Source: Mucilaginibacter terrae (GTDB taxonomy: Bacteria > Bacteroidota > Bacteroidia > Sphingobacteriales > Sphingobacteriaceae). Taken from it: DNA of 64,000 nt. Shown here in pieces: positions 9,909 to 18,400 of this stretch (within the stretch, counting starts at the first letter, position 1; every line of letters starts with the position of its first letter). The notes beneath the pieces were generated by a model, which made no database searches, was not told the origin of the DNA, and worked only from the letters and a program-made list of their open reading frames with translations. A program made the translations under genes and the position numbers. The DNA is taken from contig NZ_JAVLVU010000001.1 of NCBI RefSeq assembly GCF_031951985.1, forward strand, positions 3,100,001-3,164,000, given 5' to 3'.

Positions 9909-10332
9909 TTCGCTGCAAAGATTTGGCTCTACTGTTACCTGAAAGATGCATTAACATTAGCTAATTGTTAAAAAAATGTTCTAACAAACGTATAGCCTGC
10001 CGCAGGTTTGATAAAGCTAAACTTCTCTATTGCCCCTATTAACTCACGAGGGAATCTTACAAATCTCCACCTCGTTTAAATGCATTAAAATGCCTTTTTA
10101 AGCATTTTACGCATATTTAGTCCACATTTTTTATAGCATTTGCTTCAATTTTTATATCGCTGCATACTATAAATAGGCTAACATTGCCATACCAAATCTC
10201 CCAAAGATTTGATGCCAAACCAATATAAACTTATTTAAACGTAATGACAGCAAGTACAACACCAATGCAGGAGAACTCCTGCCTTAGAAACGGCTTTGAT
10301 CAATTTATTACTTACTAAACCAAACGTAAATT
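9909..10332. promoter_or_regulatory. Divergent intergenic region between two SusCD loci
   Basis: A 424-base AT-rich gap between the divergent ECF sigma gene and the second susC. It must hold promoters in both directions, since both flanking genes lead operons. I see no exact match to the Bacteroidota -33/-7 consensus (TTTG / TAnnTTTG). A small inverted repeat (cctgccgcagg) lies near 9991. No RNA gene or ORF is evident. The hybrid two-component regulator at 18401 probably binds here upstream of susC, but no operator can be pinned down by eye. Confidence 0.4.
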
Positions 10333-13300
10333 ATGAGAAGAAGAAATTTACTTCACCTATTCCAGCTTCATCAAACGGTTAATATTAAAAAGATGATTCT
10401 GGTACCGCTTGCTTTATCGGCTATGTTATCGCCGGGTTATGCCGTGGTAAAAGATAGTCGCTCTTTAACAAGCAATACCCAGCGGGCCGATGTTCAGGTA
10501 ACCGGAATAGTAAAAGCGGCATCAGGAGAACCGCTGCCGGGCGTATCAGTTAGTATAAAGGGCGGCGGCCGATCAACTGTTACCGATGTTAACGGGAAAT
10601 ACAGTATTACAGCACCCGAAAATTCAACTTTAGTATTTAACTATATAGGTTTTACCGCTCAAGAAGTGATAGTTGGCAGTAACCCTACCATTAATATTAC
10701 ACTACAACCATCTAATAACTCATTAGAAGATGTAGTAGTTATTGGTTATCAATCAGTAAGAAGAAAAGACCTTACAGGCGCATCAGGATCTGTTAATACA
10801 GCCAATACCCAAAAACTGGTTTCACGCTCACTGCCTGAAACATTGCAAGGTCAGGTACCGGGTGTATCGGTACGAACCGGTGGTGCCCCAGGGCAGGAAG
10901 CCGTAGTTAACATTCGTGGTTTGGCAACTTTTGGTAACGCCAACCCGCTGTATGTAATTGATGGCATGATCGGCGATCCGAATACCACCATAAACCCCAA
11001 CGATATTGAAGACGTGCAGATACTTAAAGATGCTTCGGCAGCTGCCATTTACGGTTCGCGTGCGGGTAATGGGGTAATCCTAATTACCACTAAAAAAGGT
11101 AAAGAAGGTCCTGCTAAAATTAATGTAACTGCACGTTACAGCATTTCAAAAGTACCCAAAACCTATGATATGATGAATGCTGCCGAATATGCAGCCACCA
11201 ATACAAGGGCATATCAGGCATCGGGTACAGCCATACAACCCGGTGTGGCCAATTACAACGGCCGCATAAATACCAACTGGGTTGATGAAACATTACGAAC
11301 CGGGTATGTGCAGGATTATAATGCCAATATATCAGGCGGCGGAAACGGTTCAAGATACCTGATATCGGCCGGGTATTTCAAAGATAAGGGCGTATTGATA
11401 GCCCGCGAGTTTGAACGTGCTTCTTTCAGGGTAAATACCGAAACCACCAAAGGGCGCTTCAAATTTGGTGAAAATATAGCGCTATCATCTTCCAATTTAC
11501 GCAGCCCTTTTGAGGGTGGAGCCTTTGCGGGCAATCCCTGGTATGATATGTTTAGCAGTGTGCCTTTAATTCCGGTACAGGATAATGCTTTAATCAGCAC
11601 CAATAATCCTGGCGGATGGGGTTATGGCTCCAATGCCAATATCAATACATTTTCGCGCAATCCGGTAGCTGTGGCTAACATCACTTCGGTAAGATCAAAT
11701 TTTGCTAAAATATTAGGTAATGCCTATGTTGATTTTAAAATTATTGATGGATTAACCTACAGATTTAACTTAGGTTTAGAAACCAGTTTTGACAAAAGTA
11801 AATCCATACGCAAAGAAGGTTCATGGTATCAGAATCAATCGCCCGATTTTAGCCAGTTAAGTGATAATCGCTCACAATACCTGAGCTACCTTTTAGAGCA
11901 TACTTTAAACTACAATTATAACGTTGGCAAACACAGCATTAATGGTGTAGTGGGCTATACACAACAAACTACTCAAACCGATAATACACTTGGCTCGGGA
12001 ATTAACTTGGCGCAGTTTGGCGGCGAATATTTCAACACGCTTACATCTACCGCAGGAGCCGGCCGTAATTCATCGGGTACGCTTTATAAAAACTTCTTAG
12101 ATTCTTACTTGGGCCGTTTAAATTATACCTACGCCGATAAATACCTCCTCACCTTTACCTTCAGGGCCGATAAGGATTCGCGTTTTTCGCCACAATACCG
12201 AACCGGCTATTTCCCGTCGGCAGCATTAGCATGGAGAATTTCAAAAGAGGACTTCTTTAAAGTTGACTGGATCTCTGATTTAAAACTAAGAGGGTCATAC
12301 GGCGCTTTAGGGGTAAATACTTTAAGTGCGTATCAATACATCGGTTTCTTAAACCAGGCTCCTGATGTTGTTTTAGGTTCGGGGCAAGTTACTAACCCGG
12401 GCGCTATACAGGCCAAACTGGCATCGGGCGATTTACGCTGGGAGAAGAAAAAAACCACCAACATTGGTTTTGATGCGGCCATGTTCAACAACCAGTTTGT
12501 GGTAAACTTCGACATATTCAGATCAATTTCTAAAGATGTTTTATTGAGCCAGCCTCTACCGGGTTATCTTGGAAATTTACAGGGAGATCCGATTGTAAAT
12601 ATCGGTTCTATCCAAAATCAGGGTGTAGAACTTAACCTGGCTTATCGTCCAAAATTATCCGGTGCTTTCCGTTGGGATATTGCCGGGAATATCAGTGTGA
12701 TAAGGAACAAGGTACTGTCGCTGGGTAATTTAGGTATTGATACCGAAACCGGCCAGCCCAAAGATTACATACAATCGGGTAACACCCGCACACAGGTAGG
12801 CCGCTCAATTGGCGAATACTTTGTGCTGAAAACCGACGGCATTTTTCAAAGCCAGGCCGAAATTAATGCACATGGTGCACAAAGCGCCTATGCTAAGCCC
12901 GGCGATATACGTTATGTAAATACCGTAAACGGCGGAACAAATGATGACATCAATGATAAAGACCGTGTTTTTGCCGGTTCTGCTTTCCCAAAATTCACAT
13001 CAGGCCTTCAATTTAATTCGGGCTACAAAAACTTCACCCTCTCGTTACAGTTTTATGGTGCCTTTGGCCAAAAATTATACAATGATGTAATCAGAGATCT
13101 GGACAGTTACGGTAATTCAAATTACCGCAGAGCTATCAATCCATGGACACCAACCAATACGGATACCAGCTACCCAAGGTTAGGTTACCAGTTTGCAGCC
13201 AATGATCGTGGAATTAATGAAAATGCCCGGGGCAACTCCGACCGCTGGATCGAAAATGGTTCATATTTGAGGTTACGCAACCTGGAACTGGGTTATAACC

Positions 13301-13500
13301 TCCCTAATAAATGGCTTTCCAAAGCCGGAATAAGCAACGCCAGGATTTATTTGAGCGGTCAAAACTTATTCACCATTACCAAATACAAAGGCCTTGATCC
13401 TGACGTGGTGGGTGCAAACGCCAATCTTGAACCGGGTGTAGACAATGGAAACTACCCATCTTCAAGAATTGTGTCTTTTGGTTTAGGTATTGGCTTCTAA
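10333..13500 (+). CDS. susC: SusC/RagA TonB-linked outer-membrane protein
   Basis: A 1055-residue SusC-type transporter. An N-terminal signal segment (about 1-40) precedes a carboxypeptidase-regulatory-like domain (VTGIVKAASGEPLPGVSVSI). The plug follows with VVVIGYQSVRRKDLTGASGSV, LQGQVPGVSV, NPLYVIDGMIG and DASAAAIYGSRAGNGVILITT (to about residue 255). The rest is a beta-barrel ending in VSFGLGIGF. The first codons MRRRNLLHLFQ make a positively charged n-region longer than usual; an internal Met in MILVPLAL could be an alternative start. It heads the operon SusC-SusD-GH43-GH43-GH5 and is 14 bases from susD. It should import oligosaccharides released at the cell surface. Confidence 0.93.
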   Translation: MRRRNLLHLFQLHQTVNIKKMILVPLALSAMLSPGYAVVKDSRSLTSNTQRADVQVTGIVKAASGEPLPGVSVSIKGGGRSTVTDVNGKYSITAPENSTLVFNYIGFTAQEVIVGSNPTINITLQPSNNSLEDVVVIGYQSVRRKDLTGASGSVNTANTQKLVSRSLPETLQGQVPGVSVRTGGAPGQEAVVNIRGLATFGNANPLYVIDGMIGDPNTTINPNDIEDVQILKDASAAAIYGSRAGNGVILITTKKGKEGPAKINVTARYSISKVPKTYDMMNAAEYAATNTRAYQASGTAIQPGVANYNGRINTNWVDETLRTGYVQDYNANISGGGNGSRYLISAGYFKDKGVLIAREFERASFRVNTETTKGRFKFGENIALSSSNLRSPFEGGAFAGNPWYDMFSSVPLIPVQDNALISTNNPGGWGYGSNANINTFSRNPVAVANITSVRSNFAKILGNAYVDFKIIDGLTYRFNLGLETSFDKSKSIRKEGSWYQNQSPDFSQLSDNRSQYLSYLLEHTLNYNYNVGKHSINGVVGYTQQTTQTDNTLGSGINLAQFGGEYFNTLTSTAGAGRNSSGTLYKNFLDSYLGRLNYTYADKYLLTFTFRADKDSRFSPQYRTGYFPSAALAWRISKEDFFKVDWISDLKLRGSYGALGVNTLSAYQYIGFLNQAPDVVLGSGQVTNPGAIQAKLASGDLRWEKKKTTNIGFDAAMFNNQFVVNFDIFRSISKDVLLSQPLPGYLGNLQGDPIVNIGSIQNQGVELNLAYRPKLSGAFRWDIAGNISVIRNKVLSLGNLGIDTETGQPKDYIQSGNTRTQVGRSIGEYFVLKTDGIFQSQAEINAHGAQSAYAKPGDIRYVNTVNGGTNDDINDKDRVFAGSAFPKFTSGLQFNSGYKNFTLSLQFYGAFGQKLYNDVIRDLDSYGNSNYRRAINPWTPTNTDTSYPRLGYQFAANDRGINENARGNSDRWIENGSYLRLRNLELGYNLPNKWLSKAGISNARIYLSGQNLFTITKYKGLDPDVVGANANLEPGVDNGNYPSSRIVSFGLGIGF

Positions 13501-13514
13501 TTAATTATAAAAAC

Positions 13515-15050
13515 ATGAAAAAATATATATTCCTATTCACAGCAACGTTAATTGTGCTATCAGGATGTAAAAGAGATTTTGATGAAGTTAACCCTAATGC
13601 ACCTACTATTTCCAGCTTTTGGAAAACCAGTGCCGATGCAACAAAGGGCGTTAACGCAGTATACAGCACATTTTACCGGACGGCCAGTTTGTATTCGCGC
13701 TGGTTATTCTATCACGGAATTTTAAAATCCGACGAAGGTTTTGGTTCAGGTGGCGATGGTGGTTTAAATAACCTGATGCGTTTTAACCAAACCAATTACA
13801 ATGATGGCCTTACGGCACAAACCTGGTCTAACCTTTTTGTAGGTGTGTTTCGTGCTAACCAGGTTATTGCCAACGTACCGGGCATTACTATGGATGAGCC
13901 TACCAAGAAACGCATTATTGCCGAAGCCAAATTTTTGAGGGCCTTATTTTATTTTAACCTTACCCTTTATTATGGACGTCCGCCGTTGATGCTTACACCA
14001 TCGCAGCCCAAGGATGTTCCGGCTAATGCTACCACCGAGCAGGCTTATGCCCAGGTAGCAAAGGATTTAACCGAGGCCGCTAATGATTTGCCGGTAAGTT
14101 ACCCTGCATCTGATTTAGGAAGAGCCACGAGGGGAGCAGCTTACGCCCTTTTAGGTAAAACTTATTTGCAGCAGCGCAAGTATCAGGACGCATTAAATGC
14201 TTTTGCTTACCTCGTAACCGGTGCCGGAAGCTCAACTTATACCTTAACTACCGATTACCGCGATAACTTCATTATTTCGAGAGAAAACAACAGCGAATCG
14301 GTTTTTGAAATTCAGTTTAGCGAAAACCAATCTGAAAGTACTGATGATGACGTGGATGAATCAAGAATCAACAACACCGGAACATCCATTTCACAGTTTT
14401 TCGCTCCTCCGGGCGTAGGTTTTTCTGATGGGGCTGCCCGCCGTTGGGTGGTTGACGAGTTTTTGCAGGAAAGAACTACAACCAATGCGCAGGACCCACG
14501 TTTGGCTGCATCGTTCATCTTTAACAATGCCAATCCGGCTGGTCCTACGGCAACTATAGTGTACGGACAAACTTTCCAAAGCCGCTATGACAATGGCCCT
14601 GATGCAAATGGTGTATGGTTCCGCAAGTTGCTTAACGACCACTGGAAAAACCAGGAAGGTTTCCGCTCGCCCAACAATTACCGTTTAATACGCTACGCCG
14701 ATGTGCTGTTAATGTATGCCGAATGTTTAAACGGCCTTAACAGAACTGCAGAGGCTTACCCCTTTGTTGACCGTGTAAGGCAGCGTGCCGGTTTAGCCCC
14801 ATTATCAACAGCTAAACCAGGTTTAAACCAGGCGCAGTTTTTAACCCAACTTAAGCACGAACGGGTTACCGAATTGGCGGGCGAAGGATGGCGTTGGGCC
14901 GATTTACTGCGCTGGGGGGATTTGGGTCCGGCGTTGGCCACTCGCGATGCCGACTTTACCGGATTCATTGTTGGCAAACATGAGTATTACCCGATTCCGC
15001 AAAGCGATATCGACTTAAACTCTAACCTTACACAAAATCCAAGATATTAA
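13515..15050 (+). CDS. susD: SusD/RagB family nutrient-binding lipoprotein
   Basis: A 511-residue SusD-family surface lipoprotein. The signal peptide ends in the lipobox LSGC (Cys about residue 18). The N-terminal TPR-like region includes AEAKFLRALFYFNLTLYYGRPPLM, and the C-terminal RagB/SusD domain includes YRLIRYADVLLMYAECLNGL and ELAGEGWRWADLLRWGD. The final residues HEYYPIPQSDIDLNSNLTQNPRY are the normal family end. Full length and intact. It lies 14 bases after susC and should form the lid over it, binding the glycan processed by the GH43/GH5 enzymes encoded downstream. Confidence 0.94.
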   Translation: MKKYIFLFTATLIVLSGCKRDFDEVNPNAPTISSFWKTSADATKGVNAVYSTFYRTASLYSRWLFYHGILKSDEGFGSGGDGGLNNLMRFNQTNYNDGLTAQTWSNLFVGVFRANQVIANVPGITMDEPTKKRIIAEAKFLRALFYFNLTLYYGRPPLMLTPSQPKDVPANATTEQAYAQVAKDLTEAANDLPVSYPASDLGRATRGAAYALLGKTYLQQRKYQDALNAFAYLVTGAGSSTYTLTTDYRDNFIISRENNSESVFEIQFSENQSESTDDDVDESRINNTGTSISQFFAPPGVGFSDGAARRWVVDEFLQERTTTNAQDPRLAASFIFNNANPAGPTATIVYGQTFQSRYDNGPDANGVWFRKLLNDHWKNQEGFRSPNNYRLIRYADVLLMYAECLNGLNRTAEAYPFVDRVRQRAGLAPLSTAKPGLNQAQFLTQLKHERVTELAGEGWRWADLLRWGDLGPALATRDADFTGFIVGKHEYYPIPQSDIDLNSNLTQNPRY

Positions 15051-15057
15051 TCTAACT

Positions 15058-15096
15058 GGCAATCGTCTTTTCTGCCTTGCAGAAGGGGCGGTTGCC
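15058..15096 (+). promoter_or_regulatory. Hairpin after susD
   Basis: Nested inverted repeat in the 65-base gap between susD and the first GH43 gene: outer arms ggcaatcg / cggttgcc (one G-U pair) and inner arms ttctgc / gcagaa with a ctt loop. It lies 8 bases after the susD stop. Such a structure could attenuate transcription into the enzyme genes or protect the susCD mRNA 3' end. Confidence 0.5.
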
Positions 15097-15115
15097 GGTA
15101 TTAAATCCATTTCCT

Positions 15116-16204
15116 ATGAAAAAAAATCAAATCCTGAAAAGCTGGAAACTGAGTTCGGTTTTGCTTGCAGCATTGGTTTCCCTTACTCTTTCCTGCGGAA
15201 AGTCGGAGCGGGCAGTTCCGGTAGAATCCATAGATCCGCCTGTTACGGCACGTACGTTTTCAAATCCTTTGATGAACGGTGCCGATCCGTCGGTGTTCCA
15301 GAAAGACGGGGTTTACTATTACCTGCAAACCAACGGTAGTTCCATTAACCTATGGAGCACTACTTCCATGTCTAAATTAAGTACAGCCATTCCTAAAACG
15401 GTGTTTACGCCTACAAGCGGAGCCGCTAATTCGAGGAATATTTGGGCGCCTGAAATAAATTTCTTTGATGGGAAATGGTATATTTATTATACCGCAGGCA
15501 ATGGTGACGATGTAACACAGCGCACCTGGGTTTTAGAAAACAGCAGTGCCGACCCAACCACCGGCACCTGGGTAGATAAAGGACGGTTGTTTACCACAGA
15601 TACCAATTTTTGGGCTATTGACGGCAGCGTACTGGAGCTGAACGGTAACCGTTACTTTATGTGGTGCGGCCGGCCCGATGTAACCAATACAAACCTAACG
15701 CAAAACATCTACATCGCAAAAATGGCAAACCCTTACACCTTAACAGGTGCTGCCACTAAATTAACCGAACCTGAGTTTGCCTGGGAAAGAAACGGTTTTG
15801 GCGTAAACGAAGGCCCGCAGGCGCTTACATCACCTGATAATAAGGTGTTCCTTATTTATTCGGCAAGTTATTGCGGTACGGATGATTATGCTTTAGGTCA
15901 GTTAAGTTTAAAAACAGGGGGAGATCCTTTAGTAAAGGCCGACTGGACTAAATCAACCCAACCCGTGTTTACCAAACAGCCGCAAAGCAATGCTTTTGGA
16001 CCAGGGCATAATTCGTTCTTTAAATCGCCCGATGGTAAAGAGTATTGGTTAATTTATCATGCCAACTCGGCAACCAACCAGGGCTGTGCCGACCGTAGAA
16101 ACATCAGGATGCAGAAATTTACTTTTAAAGCAGATGGCAGCCCCGATTTTGGACAGCCGGTAGCTACAGGTTTACAAATTGCAAGCCCATCCGGAGAGAA
16201 ATAG
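15116..16204 (+). CDS. Glycoside hydrolase family 43 lipoprotein
   Basis: About 362 residues from ATG 15116. I prefer this to an in-frame ATG at 15077 because it gives a proper lipoprotein signal, MKKNQILKSWKL...LVSLTLSC, with Cys near residue 28. The five-bladed propeller of GH43 is recognised by FSNPLMNGADPSVF (catalytic-base Asp near 57), NIWAPEINFFDGKWYIYYTAG, WAIDGSVLELNGNRYFMWCG (the Asp that tunes pKa) and NEGPQAL (general-acid Glu near 231). The family contains alpha-L-arabinofuranosidases, arabinanases and beta-xylosidases; the subfamily cannot be fixed by eye. Likely on the cell surface. The next GH43 gene starts 2 bases after its stop. Confidence 0.88.
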   Translation: MKKNQILKSWKLSSVLLAALVSLTLSCGKSERAVPVESIDPPVTARTFSNPLMNGADPSVFQKDGVYYYLQTNGSSINLWSTTSMSKLSTAIPKTVFTPTSGAANSRNIWAPEINFFDGKWYIYYTAGNGDDVTQRTWVLENSSADPTTGTWVDKGRLFTTDTNFWAIDGSVLELNGNRYFMWCGRPDVTNTNLTQNIYIAKMANPYTLTGAATKLTEPEFAWERNGFGVNEGPQALTSPDNKVFLIYSASYCGTDDYALGQLSLKTGGDPLVKADWTKSTQPVFTKQPQSNAFGPGHNSFFKSPDGKEYWLIYHANSATNQGCADRRNIRMQKFTFKADGSPDFGQPVATGLQIASPSGEK

Positions 16205-16205
16205 C

Positions 16206-17252
16206 ATGAATAAATTAATCAATCTATTAAGATTTGGGCTTGTGCTCTTTATCCTGTTTGTTGCACAAACAGGCTTGGCTCAAACGTTTTCCAATCCCTT
16301 GCTACCCTCAGGAGCCGACCCGTGGAGTATTTATAAAGACGGGTATTACTACTATACCCATACTACGCAAAACAAGCTCGTTATCTGGAAAACCAAAAAC
16401 CTGGCCGATTTAAAAACGGCCGAGCAAAAAACCATATTTATTCCTCCGCCTAACACTTCCTATTCTAAGGACTTGTGGGCGCCCGAAATACATTTTATTA
16501 AGGGTAAATGGTACGTGTACTTTGCCGCCGATGATGGCAATAACAATAATCACCGCATGTACGTGCTGGAAAACGCATCGGCCGATCCATTGCAGGGCAG
16601 CTGGACTTTTAAAGGAAAAGTTGGAGATGCCACCAACAAATGGGCGATTGATGGTTCGGTATTTACATTTAAGAGCCAGCTTTATATGATTTGGGCAGGG
16701 TGGGAAGGCGACGTTAACCAAAAGCAGGAAATCTTCATTGCTAAAATGAAGAACCCGTGGACCATTGACGGGGAGAGACATAAAATTTCGACCCCGGAGT
16801 TGGACTGGGAAAAGCACGGAGATTTAAATGACCCCAACAACCCGCCGCATGTTGATGTAAATGAAGGTCCGCAGATACTCATCAATAAAGACAAGGTGTT
16901 CCTTATTTATTCGGCCAGCGGCTGCTGGACAGATTTTTACGCCCTGGGTATGCTTACGCTTAAAGGAAAAAACCTGCTTGATGCATCATCTTGGGTAAAA
17001 AGCCAGAAGCCTGTATTCAAGCAGTCGCCCGAAAATGGAGTTTACGCCCCAGGTCACAACTCATTTTTCAAATCTCCTGATGGTAAGGAAGACTGGATTT
17101 TATATCATGCCAACTCGGCACCGGGTCAGGGCTGTGGTGGACACAGGTCGCCACGTGCACAAAAGTTTACCTGGAATGCAGATGGCTCGCCAAACTTTGG
17201 CACACCTGTAAAAACAGGATTGGAAACACCTGTTCCGGCACAAAACAAATAA
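16206..17252 (+). CDS. Glycoside hydrolase family 43 protein, secreted
   Basis: About 348 residues from ATG 16206, preferred to an upstream in-frame ATG at 16179 inside the previous gene because it opens a clean signal peptide (MNKLINLLRFGLVLFILF...TGLAQ). GH43 signatures: FSNPLLPSGADPWSIYKDGYYYYTH (base Asp near 37), DLWAPEIHFIKGKWYVYFAAD, WAIDGSVFTFKSQLYMIWAGW and VNEGPQILI (acid Glu near 219). It is a clear paralogue of the preceding enzyme, sharing FLIYSASGC, APGHNSFFKSPDGKEDWILYHANS and the C-terminal layout, but has an ordinary signal peptide instead of a lipobox. That suggests a periplasmic copy beside a surface copy, acting in series on the same arabinosyl or xylosyl substrate (inference). 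Confidence 0.88.
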   Translation: MNKLINLLRFGLVLFILFVAQTGLAQTFSNPLLPSGADPWSIYKDGYYYYTHTTQNKLVIWKTKNLADLKTAEQKTIFIPPPNTSYSKDLWAPEIHFIKGKWYVYFAADDGNNNNHRMYVLENASADPLQGSWTFKGKVGDATNKWAIDGSVFTFKSQLYMIWAGWEGDVNQKQEIFIAKMKNPWTIDGERHKISTPELDWEKHGDLNDPNNPPHVDVNEGPQILINKDKVFLIYSASGCWTDFYALGMLTLKGKNLLDASSWVKSQKPVFKQSPENGVYAPGHNSFFKSPDGKEDWILYHANSAPGQGCGGHRSPRAQKFTWNADGSPNFGTPVKTGLETPVPAQNK

Positions 17253-17262
17253 TCTGTAAACA

Positions 17263-17280
17263 CGAAACGCTTGCGTTTCG
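17263..17280 (+). promoter_or_regulatory. Intra-operon hairpin between GH43 and GH5-like genes
   Basis: Perfect 8-bp stem cgaaacgc / gcgtttcg with a 2-base tt centre, in the 44-base gap between the second GH43 gene and the GH5-like gene. No T-run follows, so it is more likely an mRNA processing or stability element than a terminator. Confidence 0.4.
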
Positions 17281-17296
17281 CTAATGAATTTATACG

Positions 17297-18373
17297 ATGA
17301 GAAAACACCTTAGTTATTTGCTGATGTTATTGCTGTGTATTAGCACAGCTCTTTACGCACAGGATGCTACTCCGGTAGTGGGCAAGGTTTGGTCTATTGC
17401 CAAGGCTAATGCCTGGTACAAGCAACACAAATGGATAAACGGGGCAGATTTTTTGCCCAGCACTGCCATCAATCAACTGGAAATGTGGCAGGCAGATAGC
17501 TTTGATGCCGCTACTATTGATAAAGAACTGGGTTGGGCAGCCGGTATAGGCTTCAACACCATGCGGGTATACCTGCACAGCCTGGCCTGGAAACAGGACC
17601 CTGCCGGGTTTAAAAGGAGGATGGACCGGTATTTAAGCATAGCCGACCGTCATCATATTAAAACCGTATTTGTGTTTTTTGACGATTGCTGGAACAAGCA
17701 GGCAAAAATTGGAAAGCAGCCAGCACCAAAGCCCGGTATACATAACTCGGGCTGGGTGCAAGACCCTGGCGATCCTAACTACAAGCAGCCCGCCAACTTC
17801 CCGGCGCTTGAGAAATATGTTAAAGACGTTATGACGCGTTTTAAAGCCGATAAACGCATATTGTTGTGGGATTTATATAACGAACCTGGCAACTCGAACA
17901 AGCTAACCACTTCATACCCTTTACTTAAAAGCGTATTTACCTGGGCCAGGGCAGTTAACCCGCAGCAACCCATTAGCGCAGGGCTTTGGGCCTGGGATTA
18001 TGACAAATTGAACGCCTTTCAGGCTTTAAACTCAGATGTAATTACTTACCATGATTATGAAGAACCGCAATGGCATCAGCGTGTAATTGGTATGCTGCGC
18101 TCACACGGCAGGCCAATGATTTGTACCGAGTACATGGCCCGTACTCGCGGAAGCCGCTTTGAAAACATTATGCCTATGCTCAAAAAGGAAAATATAGGTG
18201 CCATTAACTGGGGATTGGTTGACGGAAAATCAAACACCAAGTATGCTTGGGATACCCCGCTTCCAAACGGCGAAGAACCAAAAGAGTGGTTTCACGAGGT
18301 GTTTAGAAAAGACGGAACGCCTTACAAACAAGAAGAGGTTGATCTCATAAAAAAACTCAATAACATTAAATAG
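17297..18373 (+). CDS. GH5-like (TIM-barrel) glycoside hydrolase
   Basis: A 358-residue secreted enzyme with a signal peptide (MRKHLSYLLMLLLCISTALYAQ). The fold is a glycosidase TIM barrel: NTMRVYLHSLAWKQDPAGF, KTVFVFFDDCW, LLWDLYNEPGN (acid/base Glu near residue 194), VITYHDYEEPQWH and ICTEYMARTRGS (nucleophile Glu near 277), then GAINWGLVDGKSNTKYAWDTP. The NEP and TEY motifs are those of clan GH-A (GH5/GH2-type). Related Bacteroidota proteins are often named 1,4-beta-xylanase or cellulase-family hydrolase, but the true substrate is not established by the motifs. It is the last enzyme of the locus and is followed 27 bases later by the regulator. Confidence 0.8.
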   Translation: MRKHLSYLLMLLLCISTALYAQDATPVVGKVWSIAKANAWYKQHKWINGADFLPSTAINQLEMWQADSFDAATIDKELGWAAGIGFNTMRVYLHSLAWKQDPAGFKRRMDRYLSIADRHHIKTVFVFFDDCWNKQAKIGKQPAPKPGIHNSGWVQDPGDPNYKQPANFPALEKYVKDVMTRFKADKRILLWDLYNEPGNSNKLTTSYPLLKSVFTWARAVNPQQPISAGLWAWDYDKLNAFQALNSDVITYHDYEEPQWHQRVIGMLRSHGRPMICTEYMARTRGSRFENIMPMLKKENIGAINWGLVDGKSNTKYAWDTPLPNGEEPKEWFHEVFRKDGTPYKQEEVDLIKKLNNIK

Positions 18374-18400
18374 TTTAGCGAATGGGTATTTAACTATCTT

